Positions 8,671-17,509 are shown, counted from the stretch's first letter. The stretch: 64,000 bases of DNA from Vreelandella lutescens (GCF_014640815.1 NZ_BMHM01000003.1:372001-436000), one strand, 5' to 3'. Notes: generated from the letters alone by a model not told the origin. A program made the numbers and translations.

Positions 8671-10578
8671 ATGACATCCGTTAATGCTCAGCACTATGCG
8701 CAACAGCAGATTCTGCAATGTTTGGTCGATGGGTGCTTGGTAGAAGGCTTGCTAGAGGGGCTCGATGCGCAGTGGAGCATCGTCGGTGACGACGAGAAAG
8801 CACTGACTGGCTTGTTTGGTGGTTTTACCCGTGATCCCGCGCAGCGTCTTTGGCGCTGGCCAGCAAAGCCGGGTTGGCATGTCGCGATGCTGCTTCAGCC
8901 TGGTATCACGCAGGCTTGGGAGAAAGTGCCGCAGACGCCGGTCGTGTTGGTCGACCATGCCGCAGGTCAGCATCACGCTTTGTCACCTGAGGCCTTCATG
9001 CATTACCTCTTTGCTAACGGAGGCGGGGATGACGCAGCCCTAACCCAGGGGCAGGAAGTATTTTTGCAGGCGCTCTCCGATACGCTTTGGCAAGCGACCA
9101 GCTCGGTGAAGCATCAGGTAAGAACGGCGGATTTGCCCACGCTTGCCACGGCTGATCATTTTGCCGTGATGGAGCAGTGGGCATCGCTGTTGGATCGCCC
9201 TTATCACCCCACGGCGAAAGCCAAGCAGGGGTTGAATAATCAGGAGTATCACGCCTATATGGCGGAGTTCAATCGGCCTATCGAACTCTGTTGGGTCGCC
9301 ATCGACAATAACGCTTTGCTCAGTGGTGACGGTGTCAACGAAGAAACGCCGCTGCCAGTGCGCTGGCTCGCCAGCGAGACCAGCGCTGGGATGTTGGAGC
9401 AGGAGATGGTCGAGCGAGGCCTAGCGCATACGCATACCGCCATTCCGGTACATCCGTGGCAGTACGAGCATGCGTTGCCCCGTTGGTTGCAAGACGCCTT
9501 TGAAGCCGGTGCCTGCGTGTCACTCACGACCGTCACGGAACCCTGGCTAGCCACCTCCTCGTTACGGTCGCTTGCGCCCACCACGGCCAGCCCGCACTTT
9601 CTCAAACTGCCCATGGCCATTTACTCTCTGGGGGCTTCTCGCTATTTACCGGCCGTGAAAATGATCAATGGCGATCTCAGTGCCCGCTTGCTGCAGCAGG
9701 CCAAGGCACGCGACGCTCGATTAGCGCAAGGCCTCTATCTATGTGATGAAAGCAAGTGGTGGGCGTATATGCCGCAAGGGGCAACGCTCTTTGATGAAGC
9801 GCCTCGTCACCTGTCGGCCATGGTGCGTAGCTACCCCTCTGAGTTACTGGAAGACGATACCGTGCGTTTGGTGCCCATGGCCACGCTGGGAACGCCATTA
9901 CCGGGTGGTGAGCATCATGTGTTCGATGACTGGTTAGCCGAGCGTGAGTGGCCTGCGAGTGCGGCATCCGTGACAGCCCTCTTCGGCGAGCTGTGCGACC
10001 GATTCTTCGAGATCAACCTACGCCTGTTTCGGTTGGGGATGCTGGCAGAAGTCCATGGTCAGAATGCGGTCATGGTCTTTAAATCAGGCCGGTGCCACGG
10101 CGTGCTGTTACGCGATCATGACTCGCTGCGTATCTGCGTTGAGCGGCTGGAACAGCATGGGATGCAGGATCCGTGCTACCGCATCAAGCAAGGTCACTCC
10201 AATACCCTTTACCACGATAGCCTGGAAGCCCTGCTGTTTTGGCTGCAAACCCTTGCCATTCAAGTCAATCTACGCGCCATCATCGACGCGCTGGTAGGCT
10301 ACTACGGAGTCTCGGCGCACACTCTATGGGAGACGCTGGCGATACGGTTGAGAGCCCAGCTGGAGGAGGTTGCTTTTGACCAACACGACCGGGATAGGCT
10401 GCTGAAACAGTTGTTCGAGCAGGAGCAGTGGCCCTATAAACGCCTGATTTCACCGATCATCGAGCGAGCGGGAGGGCCAGGCAGTATGCCCTTCGGCACC
10501 AGCGCAACCTGTAATCCGCTTCGCCGAGTCGACGTTTCCCAGCAGCGGCACCATAAGGAAGCGGTAATGGAACACTAA
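8671..10578 (+). CDS. acsA: NIS siderophore synthetase (IucA/IucC family), AcsA-like
   Basis: The third synthetase, 635 residues, closes the rightward operon. It carries HPTAKAKQG (ATP-site motif), IPVHPWQYEH, SLRSLAPTTASPHFLKLP and the C-terminal EVHGQN / LLRDHDS segments. An in-frame extension back to 8449 is open, but it would run 179 bp into the aldolase gene. The ATG at 8671 has a GGAG about 9 bp before it and gives the normal family length. The gap to the aldolase is 43 bp. By order it corresponds to AcsA; the exact condensation it performs is unknown. A strong bidirectional terminator follows. Confidence 0.8.
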   Translation: MTSVNAQHYAQQQILQCLVDGCLVEGLLEGLDAQWSIVGDDEKALTGLFGGFTRDPAQRLWRWPAKPGWHVAMLLQPGITQAWEKVPQTPVVLVDHAAGQHHALSPEAFMHYLFANGGGDDAALTQGQEVFLQALSDTLWQATSSVKHQVRTADLPTLATADHFAVMEQWASLLDRPYHPTAKAKQGLNNQEYHAYMAEFNRPIELCWVAIDNNALLSGDGVNEETPLPVRWLASETSAGMLEQEMVERGLAHTHTAIPVHPWQYEHALPRWLQDAFEAGACVSLTTVTEPWLATSSLRSLAPTTASPHFLKLPMAIYSLGASRYLPAVKMINGDLSARLLQQAKARDARLAQGLYLCDESKWWAYMPQGATLFDEAPRHLSAMVRSYPSELLEDDTVRLVPMATLGTPLPGGEHHVFDDWLAEREWPASAASVTALFGELCDRFFEINLRLFRLGMLAEVHGQNAVMVFKSGRCHGVLLRDHDSLRICVERLEQHGMQDPCYRIKQGHSNTLYHDSLEALLFWLQTLAIQVNLRAIIDALVGYYGVSAHTLWETLAIRLRAQLEEVAFDQHDRDRLLKQLFEQEQWPYKRLISPIIERAGGPGSMPFGTSATCNPLRRVDVSQQRHHKEAVMEH

Positions 10579-10584
10579 GGCAAA

Positions 10585-10612
10585 AGCCGCCTAGTAGATC
10601 AACTAGGCGGCT
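10585..10612. terminator. Bidirectional terminator between the convergent siderophore operons
   Basis: A perfect 11-bp stem (AGCCGCCTAGT, loop AGATCA) lies 7 bp after the acsA-like stop and about 20 bp after the RraA-like stop read leftward. It is well placed to end both convergent transcripts, though the flanking T-runs are weak. Confidence 0.7.
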
Positions 10613-10631
10613 ATTCAATCAACGCGATGAA

Positions 10632-11255
10632 CTAGCAAAACCAAGCGGGATGTTTTGCTCGCAGCACACGCCGCTTCTCGTCTTCCTGCGCCTGCTTTTT
10701 CTCTGCGGCACTCGCAAGCGCCTCTGCACGGTGAGGAGGTATAACGAAGAGCCCATCGTCATCTCCGATGATCAGATCCCCTGGGGCTACGACACACCCT
10801 TCGATCGTGATGGGCGTGTTGATCTCGCCCTCTAGCGAGAGTGCTCGGGTGGTTAACGGGCTTGTTCCCCGCGCAAACGTGGGTAGCGTTAGCTGAGAAA
10901 GATGGGCCCAGTCGGTGACCGACCCATTGGTCACCACGCCCGCCAGGCTTTTTTGTAGAGCGGCGTAAGCGCGAAATTCTCCCCAACAGGCACGCTGTAC
11001 ATCGCTGCCGACGTCGATCACCAGCACGTCGCCTGGGCGTGCCATGGTCAGCGCCTCACGGATGATGCTGCCATCCACATGGGGGATGCGCACCGTGAGG
11101 GCCGTGCCTAAAAGCCGAACAGGGCGCTTGAGAGGCAGAAGGGTCGCGATGGCTCCGATATCGGTAAAATGCCCGAGTGTCGAGGTGGCAATGTCCTCGA
11201 ATCTCTGCCGCTGCTGGGGGGTGATGCTCTCCTTACGGGGCAGGACATGAAACAT
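10632..11255 (-). CDS. RraA / HMG-aldolase family protein in the siderophore transport operon
   Basis: A 207-residue RraA-fold protein. Family landmarks are RPGDVLVIDVG (73-83), the WGE motif (91-93) and the closing GDLIIGDDDGLFVIP. Active aldolases and oxaloacetate decarboxylases of this family carry DGxxRD; here residues 110-115 read NGSVTD, so the catalytic arginine is threonine and the first aspartate is asparagine. The ATG at 11255 has a GGGAG site 7-8 bp upstream; a longer upstream start would run through the permease gene. It lies 19 bp after the FecD-like permease and is the last gene of that operon. It may be a diverged keto-acid enzyme serving citrate supply, or a non-catalytic regulator. 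Its role is unknown. Confidence 0.75.
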   Translation of the reverse strand: MFHVLPRKESITPQQRQRFEDIATSTLGHFTDIGAIATLLPLKRPVRLLGTALTVRIPHVDGSIIREALTMARPGDVLVIDVGSDVQRACWGEFRAYAALQKSLAGVVTNGSVTDWAHLSQLTLPTFARGTSPLTTRALSLEGEINTPITIEGCVVAPGDLIIGDDDGLFVIPPHRAEALASAAEKKQAQEDEKRRVLRAKHPAWFC

Positions 11256-11274
11256 AGAACTCTCCCTGATTCCC

Positions 11275-12315
11275 TCAAGCGCGCTGGTAGCGCGTGCGGT
11301 GCAGTAAATAAACAAAGAAGGGCGCGCCGATGCCAGCGACGAAAATACCTGCGGGCAGGTCTTTGGGAAGAAAAGCGACCCGGCCCAACAAATCGGCATA
11401 CAGTACGATCAGCGCCCCTACCAGCGCCGATGCAGGAATGAGGCGTGCCATATGGCGTCCCACACATTTCGCCGCGATATGAGGCGCCATTAAGCCCACG
11501 AAACTGATGGCACCTGCATAAGCCACCGCAGCGCCTGCCAAAACCACGGCACAGGCCAGTAGGATGACTCGGCTACGCATCACTGCCACGCCTAGCCCTT
11601 CCGCCACCTGATCCCCCAGTGCCATGGCATCTGCATGGCGGGCGAAGGCCAAGCAGACCGGCGTGGTCACCACCAGCCACGGTAGTAAGCCATTGACGTC
11701 CCGCCACTGTGCCGCATAGAGACTGCCGGTGAGCCAGACGTAGGCCGACATGGCAGCAGCGTCGCTGCTAATGACGATCAATAGCGTGGTGCCTGCTCCC
11801 ATGGCCGCGGCCAAACCAATGCCCACGAGTACCATACGTGACGGGTGTAGACCGCTTTTCCAAGCGAGTGCAAAGACCAGCAGGGCCGATACCAGGGCAC
11901 CCAGCATGGCAAAGAGTGGCAGCCAATGAATACCTATGGTGCTGCTGAACAGCGCTAAAAATAGGACCGCCGCCAGTGCGGCGCCGCTAGTAATGCCGAT
12001 GACATCAGGAGATGCCAGCGGATTGCGGACGATACCCTGCAAAATGGCTCCTGCCATCGCCAAGGCGCCACCCACCAAGATAGCCAATACGATTCTCGGT
12101 AGGCGCAACTCCCAAACGATAAAGACAATGTCGCTACTTTGCGGCGCTGTTAACGCCTTTAAAACGTCCACGAACGAGGTAGGAAAGCTACCCAAACTCA
12201 GCGATAAGCCTGCGCTGGTCAACAGCAAAATGGCCAAGCCGACGACTGTGAGCAGCGACCGATAGTCATGGCGCTGCTCAGCGTAGATAAAGGAGCGTGA
12301 AGTATTCGGTGTCAT
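11275..12315 (-). CDS. FecCD-family iron-siderophore ABC permease (CbrC-like)
   Basis: A 346-residue inner-membrane permease with about ten hydrophobic segments, typical of BtuC/FecD proteins. The family segments RNPLASPDVIGITSGA and SFVGLMAPHIA are present, the latter near the ATPase-contact region. It pairs with the upstream permease to form the channel for ferric siderophore entry. Its ATG overlaps the stop of that permease by 4 bp (ATGA). The ATPase partner is probably the gene cut by the left edge of the window. Confidence 0.88.
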   Translation of the reverse strand: MTPNTSRSFIYAEQRHDYRSLLTVVGLAILLLTSAGLSLSLGSFPTSFVDVLKALTAPQSSDIVFIVWELRLPRIVLAILVGGALAMAGAILQGIVRNPLASPDVIGITSGAALAAVLFLALFSSTIGIHWLPLFAMLGALVSALLVFALAWKSGLHPSRMVLVGIGLAAAMGAGTTLLIVISSDAAAMSAYVWLTGSLYAAQWRDVNGLLPWLVVTTPVCLAFARHADAMALGDQVAEGLGVAVMRSRVILLACAVVLAGAAVAYAGAISFVGLMAPHIAAKCVGRHMARLIPASALVGALIVLYADLLGRVAFLPKDLPAGIFVAGIGAPFFVYLLHRTRYQRA

Positions 12316-13316
12316 TGGCCAGCCATGTTGCGTCGCGCCAGATAAATGAAGAAAGGCGTACCCAGCAAAGCGGTCATCACGCCCACGGGGATCTCCTGGG
12401 GAGGAATTAAAAAGCGTGATGCCACATCTGCCAGCAATAGAAGGCTGGCGCCTAGTAGCGCACAGGCGGGCAAAAGCCAGCGGTGATCGATACCAAACAG
12501 ACCCCTCGCCATATGAGGAATGATCAACCCTATGAACCCGATCATCCCCGATAGGGCCACGGAGCTGCCCGCCAACACGATCACGACGAGTCCGAGCAGC
12601 AGTTTTATCGTAGTGGCCTGTAAACCCAGGCCTGTCGCCATGTCATCGCCTAACAAGAGCGCATTGGCATGACGGACCAGCAGGGTGCAGAGCAGTAGCG
12701 CCGCGCCAAATAGCGGTAATAAAGGAACCACCAACGCAAGTTCTCGCCCGGTTACCGAGCCTGCCAGCCAGTAGAGCACGCTTTCGAAGCTTTGCTGATC
12801 GATCACCAGTAGCCCCTGGCTGAAGGCGACGAACATGGCCGTCACGGCCACCCCGGCCAGCACGACACGCAGCGGCGATAGCTCTCCGTGTCGTCCCCTA
12901 CTTAGCAGAATGACCAAAAGCGCGGCCACCGATGCACCGAGAAGAGCCGCCCAGACATAGTGGGCAGGCGCTGATAGCGGCAGGAGCGACACGGCAACCA
13001 CGACAAAAAACATAGCCCCCGCATTGATGCCTAAGAGGCTAGGTGAGGCCAGCGGGTTGCGTGTGATGGTTTGCATCAGAGCCCCGGCAATGGCGAGGCT
13101 AGCGCCCACCAACGCTGCGATGATCGCTCGAGGAAGACGCTCGGTGATGAGAATGATGTGTGCGACATTGCCGGGATCGTAGTGATGTAAGGCCGACCAC
13201 AGCGTGTGCCACGCAATATCGGTCGTTCCTGATAGCGTGCTGGTTAAAAATGCGCTCCAGGTCACCACCACCCCAATCAGCAGCCCGAGACTTTTAGCGA
13301 TGTGGCTATCTAGCAT
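12312..13316 (-). CDS. FecCD-family iron-siderophore ABC permease (CbrB-like)
   Basis: A 334-residue multi-pass permease, the first of the pair. Family segments RNPLASPSLLGINAGA and GFIGLIIPHMAR are visible. The ATG at 13316 is preferred over in-frame starts at 13346 and 13403 because AGGAG stands about 8 bp before it and it gives the usual family length; it overlaps the binding-protein stop by 11 bp. With the next gene it forms the heterodimeric channel of a ferric-siderophore importer. Confidence 0.87.
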   Translation of the reverse strand: MLDSHIAKSLGLLIGVVVTWSAFLTSTLSGTTDIAWHTLWSALHHYDPGNVAHIILITERLPRAIIAALVGASLAIAGALMQTITRNPLASPSLLGINAGAMFFVVVAVSLLPLSAPAHYVWAALLGASVAALLVILLSRGRHGELSPLRVVLAGVAVTAMFVAFSQGLLVIDQQSFESVLYWLAGSVTGRELALVVPLLPLFGAALLLCTLLVRHANALLLGDDMATGLGLQATTIKLLLGLVVIVLAGSSVALSGMIGFIGLIIPHMARGLFGIDHRWLLPACALLGASLLLLADVASRFLIPPQEIPVGVMTALLGTPFFIYLARRNMAGQ

Positions 13317-14286
13317 CCTGCGTCTCCTGGCTGCTAGCAGGCGCATCACGTTGCTCGAGGCCTTCAAGACCATAGTGGCGATAGAGGTCATCAAGCATGG
13401 CATTGGCGGCGAGTATACCGCCGCCCATCATCCAGTTGATGGGGTCGACCTCAAATACCCGCTGATGTTCGACGGCCTCTAGCTGCTGCCACAAAGGATG
13501 GGACGACCAGTGCTGGTAGTTATCGAGAATCGCTGGGTCTGGTTCCAGCAGCACGAAAATGACATCGGCATCCAAAATAGGGATGTTCTCAGTGCTGGAA
13601 AGCTTCATGCCCCAACCGTGCGTGTTCAAGGTATCGGGTTGCTCGAACCCTAACTCATCAAGAATATAGCCCGCAAAGCCGCCAGAGTAGATACGCAGGT
13701 GATCACTTTTGAAGCGGATCACCGCGACTTTTTGCGGCCACGCATCTCCAAGCGTGTCTGCTATTTGCCGGTGAAAGTCGTCGACCCTCGTTGCCCAATT
13801 GCGCAGTAACGCATTGGCTACTTCCTCTCGACCTGTGGCATTGGCCACCAGGGTCAGCGTCTCCTTGAAGTCAAAAACGTTATCGGCCGTGGCAGTGGGG
13901 GCGATGGCCGTCAGCAACGGTTGTATCCTCTGATGACGAAAATCCGTGGCCACGATGACATCAGGGTTTAGCCAAGCGATTTTTTCCAAGTTTGGCTGTG
14001 TTTCCAGGCCCACGTGCGGCACGTCGTTTAATTCGTCGCGTAGGTAGCGATACATGGGTTTTTCCAACCATGAGTCCACCACGCCAATGGGGGTGATCCC
14101 CAATGCGACGGCGCTATCCGTCGCACCTTGATAAAGCGTTACGACGCGTTCAGCGGAGGGTGTTTGGCTCCTGTGGGATTGGGCGGCACAGGTAGCGCCT
14201 ATCAAGCTCACGACGAAGGCAACGCTCAGCAGCGTCTTCCCCCATGAAGATCGCCATGTCATTCGGTGCGTTTGAAAAGGGATCAT
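13306..14286 (-). CDS. Periplasmic iron-siderophore binding protein (CbrA/FecB type)
   Basis: A 326-residue cluster A-III substrate-binding protein that receives the ferric siderophore in the periplasm. It has an N-terminal signal segment (hydrophobic core about residues 16-32) and the family pattern ERVVTLYQGATDSAVALGITPIGV, then LNPDVIVATDFRHQ. A cysteine sits near the end of the signal segment, but the surrounding residues do not make a clean lipobox, so signal peptidase I cleavage is as likely. The ATG at 14286 overlaps the exporter stop by 4 bp; a longer in-frame start would extend deep into that gene. Confidence 0.85.
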   Translation of the reverse strand: MIPFQTHRMTWRSSWGKTLLSVAFVVSLIGATCAAQSHRSQTPSAERVVTLYQGATDSAVALGITPIGVVDSWLEKPMYRYLRDELNDVPHVGLETQPNLEKIAWLNPDVIVATDFRHQRIQPLLTAIAPTATADNVFDFKETLTLVANATGREEVANALLRNWATRVDDFHRQIADTLGDAWPQKVAVIRFKSDHLRIYSGGFAGYILDELGFEQPDTLNTHGWGMKLSSTENIPILDADVIFVLLEPDPAILDNYQHWSSHPLWQQLEAVEHQRVFEVDPINWMMGGGILAANAMLDDLYRHYGLEGLEQRDAPASSQETQDAR

Positions 14287-15767
14287 TTGGCTCTTCCTTG
14301 AAGCGACGTTTGCGGCTGGCTGTTCGAGGAGGAGGGCATCGCCATGTCTGGTGAAACACCGGAGCGACCCAGTGCCCACGCCAGAGGTAGACATGCCAGC
14401 GCGATACCCGCCAAGACAAAAAAGGCCACATGCAGGGCAGAGGCACTGGCCTCGGAGTAGGAGGTGCCCAGGTCCAGGGATGCTCGTACACTCATGTCGT
14501 AGTAGACCGATAGTGCGACTACCCCGAGTGAGGAGACGAGTCGACGCGCCATGTTGTTCATGGCCGAGGCCTGGGCCACCTGCTGTTCAGGAAGATCTTT
14601 CATGCCCACCGTGGTCGCCGGTAAGTAAGCGAATCCCAACCCGATCCCACGAAGCCCCATCCAGGCAGCAATAATCCAAACGGGCGTAGCCGCGCTCAGC
14701 GTGCCGAGTCCTATCAAGCTGATGACCGTGGCGATAAGGCCTAAACCGATACACCACTGAGGGGGCGCCCGGTCGATACAACGGCCTGCGATGGGCGAAC
14801 AGGCAGCGGCAGCAAGCGCGGTGGCGAGAAACACGAGGCCTGTCGTCAGCGGGCTAAAGCCCAGCGTGTTTTGCATCCACAGAGGGATCAACAAGATGCA
14901 TCCAAACAGGATGATCGATTGCAAACTGGCAAGCAGCACGCTGTAGCGAAAGCGATGATGGTTAAATAGGGACAGGTCGAGCAGCGGCTCAGCCTGCTGT
15001 CGTTCAACACGTATGAACAGCGTTAACGCGATGGCGCCTAGTAGAAGCGGCACAAGGGTAGCGGGGCGCAACAGGTCAGACAGCGTTTCCACGCCATTGA
15101 GAGAAAGCAGTACGCCTCCGATACCTAACGTGATGAGACAAAAGCCCGCTAGGTCAAACTGACGTCGAGTCGGCCGCGAGTCGGCGGATAAATAACGGTA
15201 ACCGCATATCAGCCCTACGATCGCGAAGGGCATATTCATCAAAAACAGGGCTCGCCAGTGGCTGATCTCCAACAGCAGGCCTCCCACCGTCGGACCTATG
15301 GCGGGCGCCATCATGACGGCAAAGCCCCATACACCGCTGGCACGTCCCCGCTGTTCGCGAGGGTAGGCGGAAAAAATTAACGATAGAGACAGGGGAATCA
15401 TCAAGCCAGCGGCGATCCCTTGCACGCCTCGGGCCACGATGATGCCATTGAGATGTTGCGCTAAGGCACCGAGCCCCGAGCCGGCCAAAAAACCGCATAG
15501 GCCCATGAGGTAAACCGTTTTTCGCCCCCATCTGCCTGCCAAATAGCCCGTCAGCGGCATTGTCATCGCCATGGCAATCATAAAGATGGTCACTACCCAA
15601 CTGACTTGGGTGGCGCTAGCGTTAAACGTCACCATGAGTTCAGCGACGGCTAGGTTAAGAGCGCTGTTATTGAGGCTGACGGTAAAGGTGCCCAGTAGCA
15701 CGCTGATCAGCACTTTTTTGCCGTTGGAAGTCGCGTTCGGCATGAGACCCACTTTCTGAGATGTCAT
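14283..15767 (-). CDS. MFS transporter of the DHA2 (14-TM) type, probable siderophore exporter
   Basis: A 494-residue major facilitator of the EmrB/QacA class. Its motif A appears as GYLAGRWGRKTVYLMG and motif C-like sequence (APAIGPTVGG) follows. About 14 hydrophobic segments are seen. It is first in the leftward operon with the siderophore uptake genes, and MFS exporters (YhcA, SbnD) occupy achromobactin and staphyloferrin B loci, so export of the new siderophore is the likely job. A start at 15767 or eight codons later (MPNATS) is possible; neither has a strong ribosome site. Multidrug efflux cannot be excluded from sequence. Confidence 0.82.
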   Translation of the reverse strand: MTSQKVGLMPNATSNGKKVLISVLLGTFTVSLNNSALNLAVAELMVTFNASATQVSWVVTIFMIAMAMTMPLTGYLAGRWGRKTVYLMGLCGFLAGSGLGALAQHLNGIIVARGVQGIAAGLMIPLSLSLIFSAYPREQRGRASGVWGFAVMMAPAIGPTVGGLLLEISHWRALFLMNMPFAIVGLICGYRYLSADSRPTRRQFDLAGFCLITLGIGGVLLSLNGVETLSDLLRPATLVPLLLGAIALTLFIRVERQQAEPLLDLSLFNHHRFRYSVLLASLQSIILFGCILLIPLWMQNTLGFSPLTTGLVFLATALAAAACSPIAGRCIDRAPPQWCIGLGLIATVISLIGLGTLSAATPVWIIAAWMGLRGIGLGFAYLPATTVGMKDLPEQQVAQASAMNNMARRLVSSLGVVALSVYYDMSVRASLDLGTSYSEASASALHVAFFVLAGIALACLPLAWALGRSGVSPDMAMPSSSNSQPQTSLQGRAK

Positions 15768-15843
15768 GGGGATATGGCAAAGCAGACGTGCTGCTATGAC
15801 GCCTCACCCAGAAAGTGATGATGCCATGTTAAGGCTGTTTAAT

Positions 15844-15862
15844 GCAAATAGTTATCAATTGT
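15844..15862 (-). promoter_or_regulatory. Weak Fur-box-like site upstream of the exporter operon
   Basis: On the minus strand the 19-mer matches the Fur consensus at 11 of 19 positions, with the core TGATAA intact. It lies about 77 bp before the exporter start. It is weaker than the receptor site but in the expected place for iron control of the transport operon. Confidence 0.35.
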
Positions 15863-15902
15863 GATTGAGCTTTTGAATCGACGCGCGCGATGACCGTGCT
15901 CT

Positions 15903-16238
15903 TTAAATAAGGGCGGCCGCCACCTCCACCGCCCCAAACACCGCCACCCCCGCCGCCACCGGCCAGCCCAGTGAGCGCAGGCGACGCCACACCAACAGCG
16001 TAACGCTCAGGCCAATCGCGGTGGCCAACCAAGAGATGGCGCTGGGGTTGACGGGTACCATCGAAACGCCCAGCACGGCGGCAATCATCATGGGGCCTAG
16101 AATCACCAGCCATTGGGGCATGGCGTTCATTCCCGTTGTGCTGCCCAGCCGACGCTGCATCCATAAAAAAGGCACCACGCGCATTAGTAGCGTGCCCAAT
16201 GCACAGATAATAACGGCGATCCACATGGCACTGCTCAT
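15903..16238 (-). CDS. azlD: AzlD-family branched-chain amino acid transport protein
   Basis: A 111-residue, four-helix small membrane protein of the AzlD family, the partner of AzlC in branched-chain amino acid (or analogue) export. Family-like stretches are IICALGTLLMRVVPF and the LGPMMIAAVLG segment. The ATG at 16238 overlaps the azlC stop by 4 bp; an upstream in-frame extension would lie inside azlC and is rejected. Its end is GC-rich and followed by 135 bp with no gene before the exporter operon. Confidence 0.85.
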   Translation of the reverse strand: MSSAMWIAVIICALGTLLMRVVPFLWMQRRLGSTTGMNAMPQWLVILGPMMIAAVLGVSMVPVNPSAISWLATAIGLSVTLLVWRRLRSLGWPVAAGVAVFGAVEVAAALI

Positions 16239-16975
16239 GGGCGGCTCCTGCGTGGTTGAAAGGTGACCGTGTAGAAGCACAGCGCGCCGCAGGCGGCTGC
16301 AAGGGGAATCGCCACGTTGCTCCACCCGGCCAGGTTCAACCCGAGCGCGGCAAGAATGGTACACAGCATCGCGGCGGCCCAGCGCTTGTCGGTAAAGCGC
16401 GGTGCCACCATGGTGAGAAACAGCGCGGGGAGGGCGAAGGGCATAATTTCACCCAGCAGCGGCCAGCGGGCGGTGACCGCTTCGCCGCCGGTCGCACCCA
16501 CCGCGGTGCCGATAATCCACACCGCCCACGCCAGCAGCGACGCCCCTACGAACCAACTAAACCGCTTCACTTCTGGTAGCTGAGGGAGCCGTGTAAGCGC
16601 TAAGGCAAAGACTTGGTCGGTCAGCCCGTGCATCAGCCAGGGCCAGTGGCGGCTGCGGGGCAGCAGCGCCGCCAAATTGGGGCCGTACACCACATGGCGC
16701 ACGTTGATGAGCAGCGTCATCGCCACCACCAGCCATAGCGGCGCGCCAGCGGCAATCATGCCCACAAATAGAAACTGCGACGCGCCTGCGTAAATCAGTG
16801 CGGAAATTATCGCAGCTTCCCAGGTGGTAAAACCGGCCTGCGTCGCGACTAAGCCAAACGAGAGCGACACGGGAATGTAGCCACCTAATAGCGGAATGGC
16901 TTCACGCACGCCCTGAAGCGCAGAGCGCAACGGAGAGTGTTGGGTGTGCATTGTGTGGTCAACTGGCTGGCTCAT
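16235..16975 (-). CDS. azlC: AzlC-family branched-chain amino acid exporter, large subunit
   Basis: A 246-residue membrane protein of the AzlC/YgaZ family, which with AzlD/YgaH exports branched-chain amino acids or related compounds. Typical segments are IPVSLSFGLVATQAGF, IYAGASQFLFVGMI and NVRHVVYGPNL. Its start overlaps the regulator stop by 4 bp and its stop overlaps azlD, so all three genes form one coupled operon, and control by the XRE/cupin protein is likely. Confidence 0.9.
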   Translation of the reverse strand: MSQPVDHTMHTQHSPLRSALQGVREAIPLLGGYIPVSLSFGLVATQAGFTTWEAAIISALIYAGASQFLFVGMIAAGAPLWLVVAMTLLINVRHVVYGPNLAALLPRSRHWPWLMHGLTDQVFALALTRLPQLPEVKRFSWFVGASLLAWAVWIIGTAVGATGGEAVTARWPLLGEIMPFALPALFLTMVAPRFTDKRWAAAMLCTILAALGLNLAGWSNVAIPLAAACGALCFYTVTFQPRRSRP

Positions 16976-17502
16976 GAGCGGGTGCCTTTTTGCCCGTAGG
17001 TGACGGTGAGTAGCAGGGTAGCTTCAGTTGTATGGGTGCGGTAAAGGTGTGGCTGGTCGGCGGGAAATGTCACACTCTCACCGGGGCCAAGCGCTGTGGT
17101 GGCACCTTCAGGCCCGGCTTCTAACCATCCGCTGATGAGCGTCAGCGTTTCCTGCGTACCCGGTGTATGGGCTTCGGCATGGCGCAGCGTATTGGGGGCA
17201 CAGCGCATCCAGTAGGCGTCTACCTGAGGCGTGTCTTTACCTTGGTCAATCAGCTGTACCTGCACGCCATCTTCGCCCAACGGCACGCTGATCGGTGCGA
17301 CCAGGGTGCCAAATGGGGCGTTGAGCTGAACCGCCAGCCGCCAGATGGTATCCAGCGTCGGGTTACCGTTGCCCTGCTCTAAGCGGCATAGGTTGGATTT
17401 CGCAATACCCGCCGCGCTGGCAAGTTGAGAAAGCGACAAGCCCTGCGCTTTGCGAAGCGCCTGAAGGTGTTGGCCTAACGTAAGAAGAGAGTGCTCATCC
17501 AT
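16972..17502 (-). CDS. XRE-family regulator with C-terminal cupin domain
   Basis: A 176-residue one-component regulator. Residues about 10-65 form a helix-turn-helix of the Cro/CI type (LSLSQLASAAGIAKSNLCRLE), and about 100-172 form a cupin sensor domain (EAHTPGTQETLTLISGW). Proteins of this build often control adjacent amino-acid exporters by sensing a small ligand. It is first in an operon with azlC and azlD. A 46-bp palindrome begins 8 bp before its start codon, which suggests strong autoregulation. The ribosome site is poor. Confidence 0.88.
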   Translation of the reverse strand: MDEHSLLTLGQHLQALRKAQGLSLSQLASAAGIAKSNLCRLEQGNGNPTLDTIWRLAVQLNAPFGTLVAPISVPLGEDGVQVQLIDQGKDTPQVDAYWMRCAPNTLRHAEAHTPGTQETLTLISGWLEAGPEGATTALGPGESVTFPADQPHLYRTHTTEATLLLTVTYGQKGTRS

Positions 17503-17509
17503 AGTGATT

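Noticed and set aside
2866..10578. Vibrioferrin or aerobactin biosynthesis
   Set aside because: Vibrioferrin loci carry an ATP-grasp gene and two synthetases; aerobactin needs a hydroxylase and an acetyltransferase. Here there are three synthetases plus an SbnG/AcsB-type aldolase.
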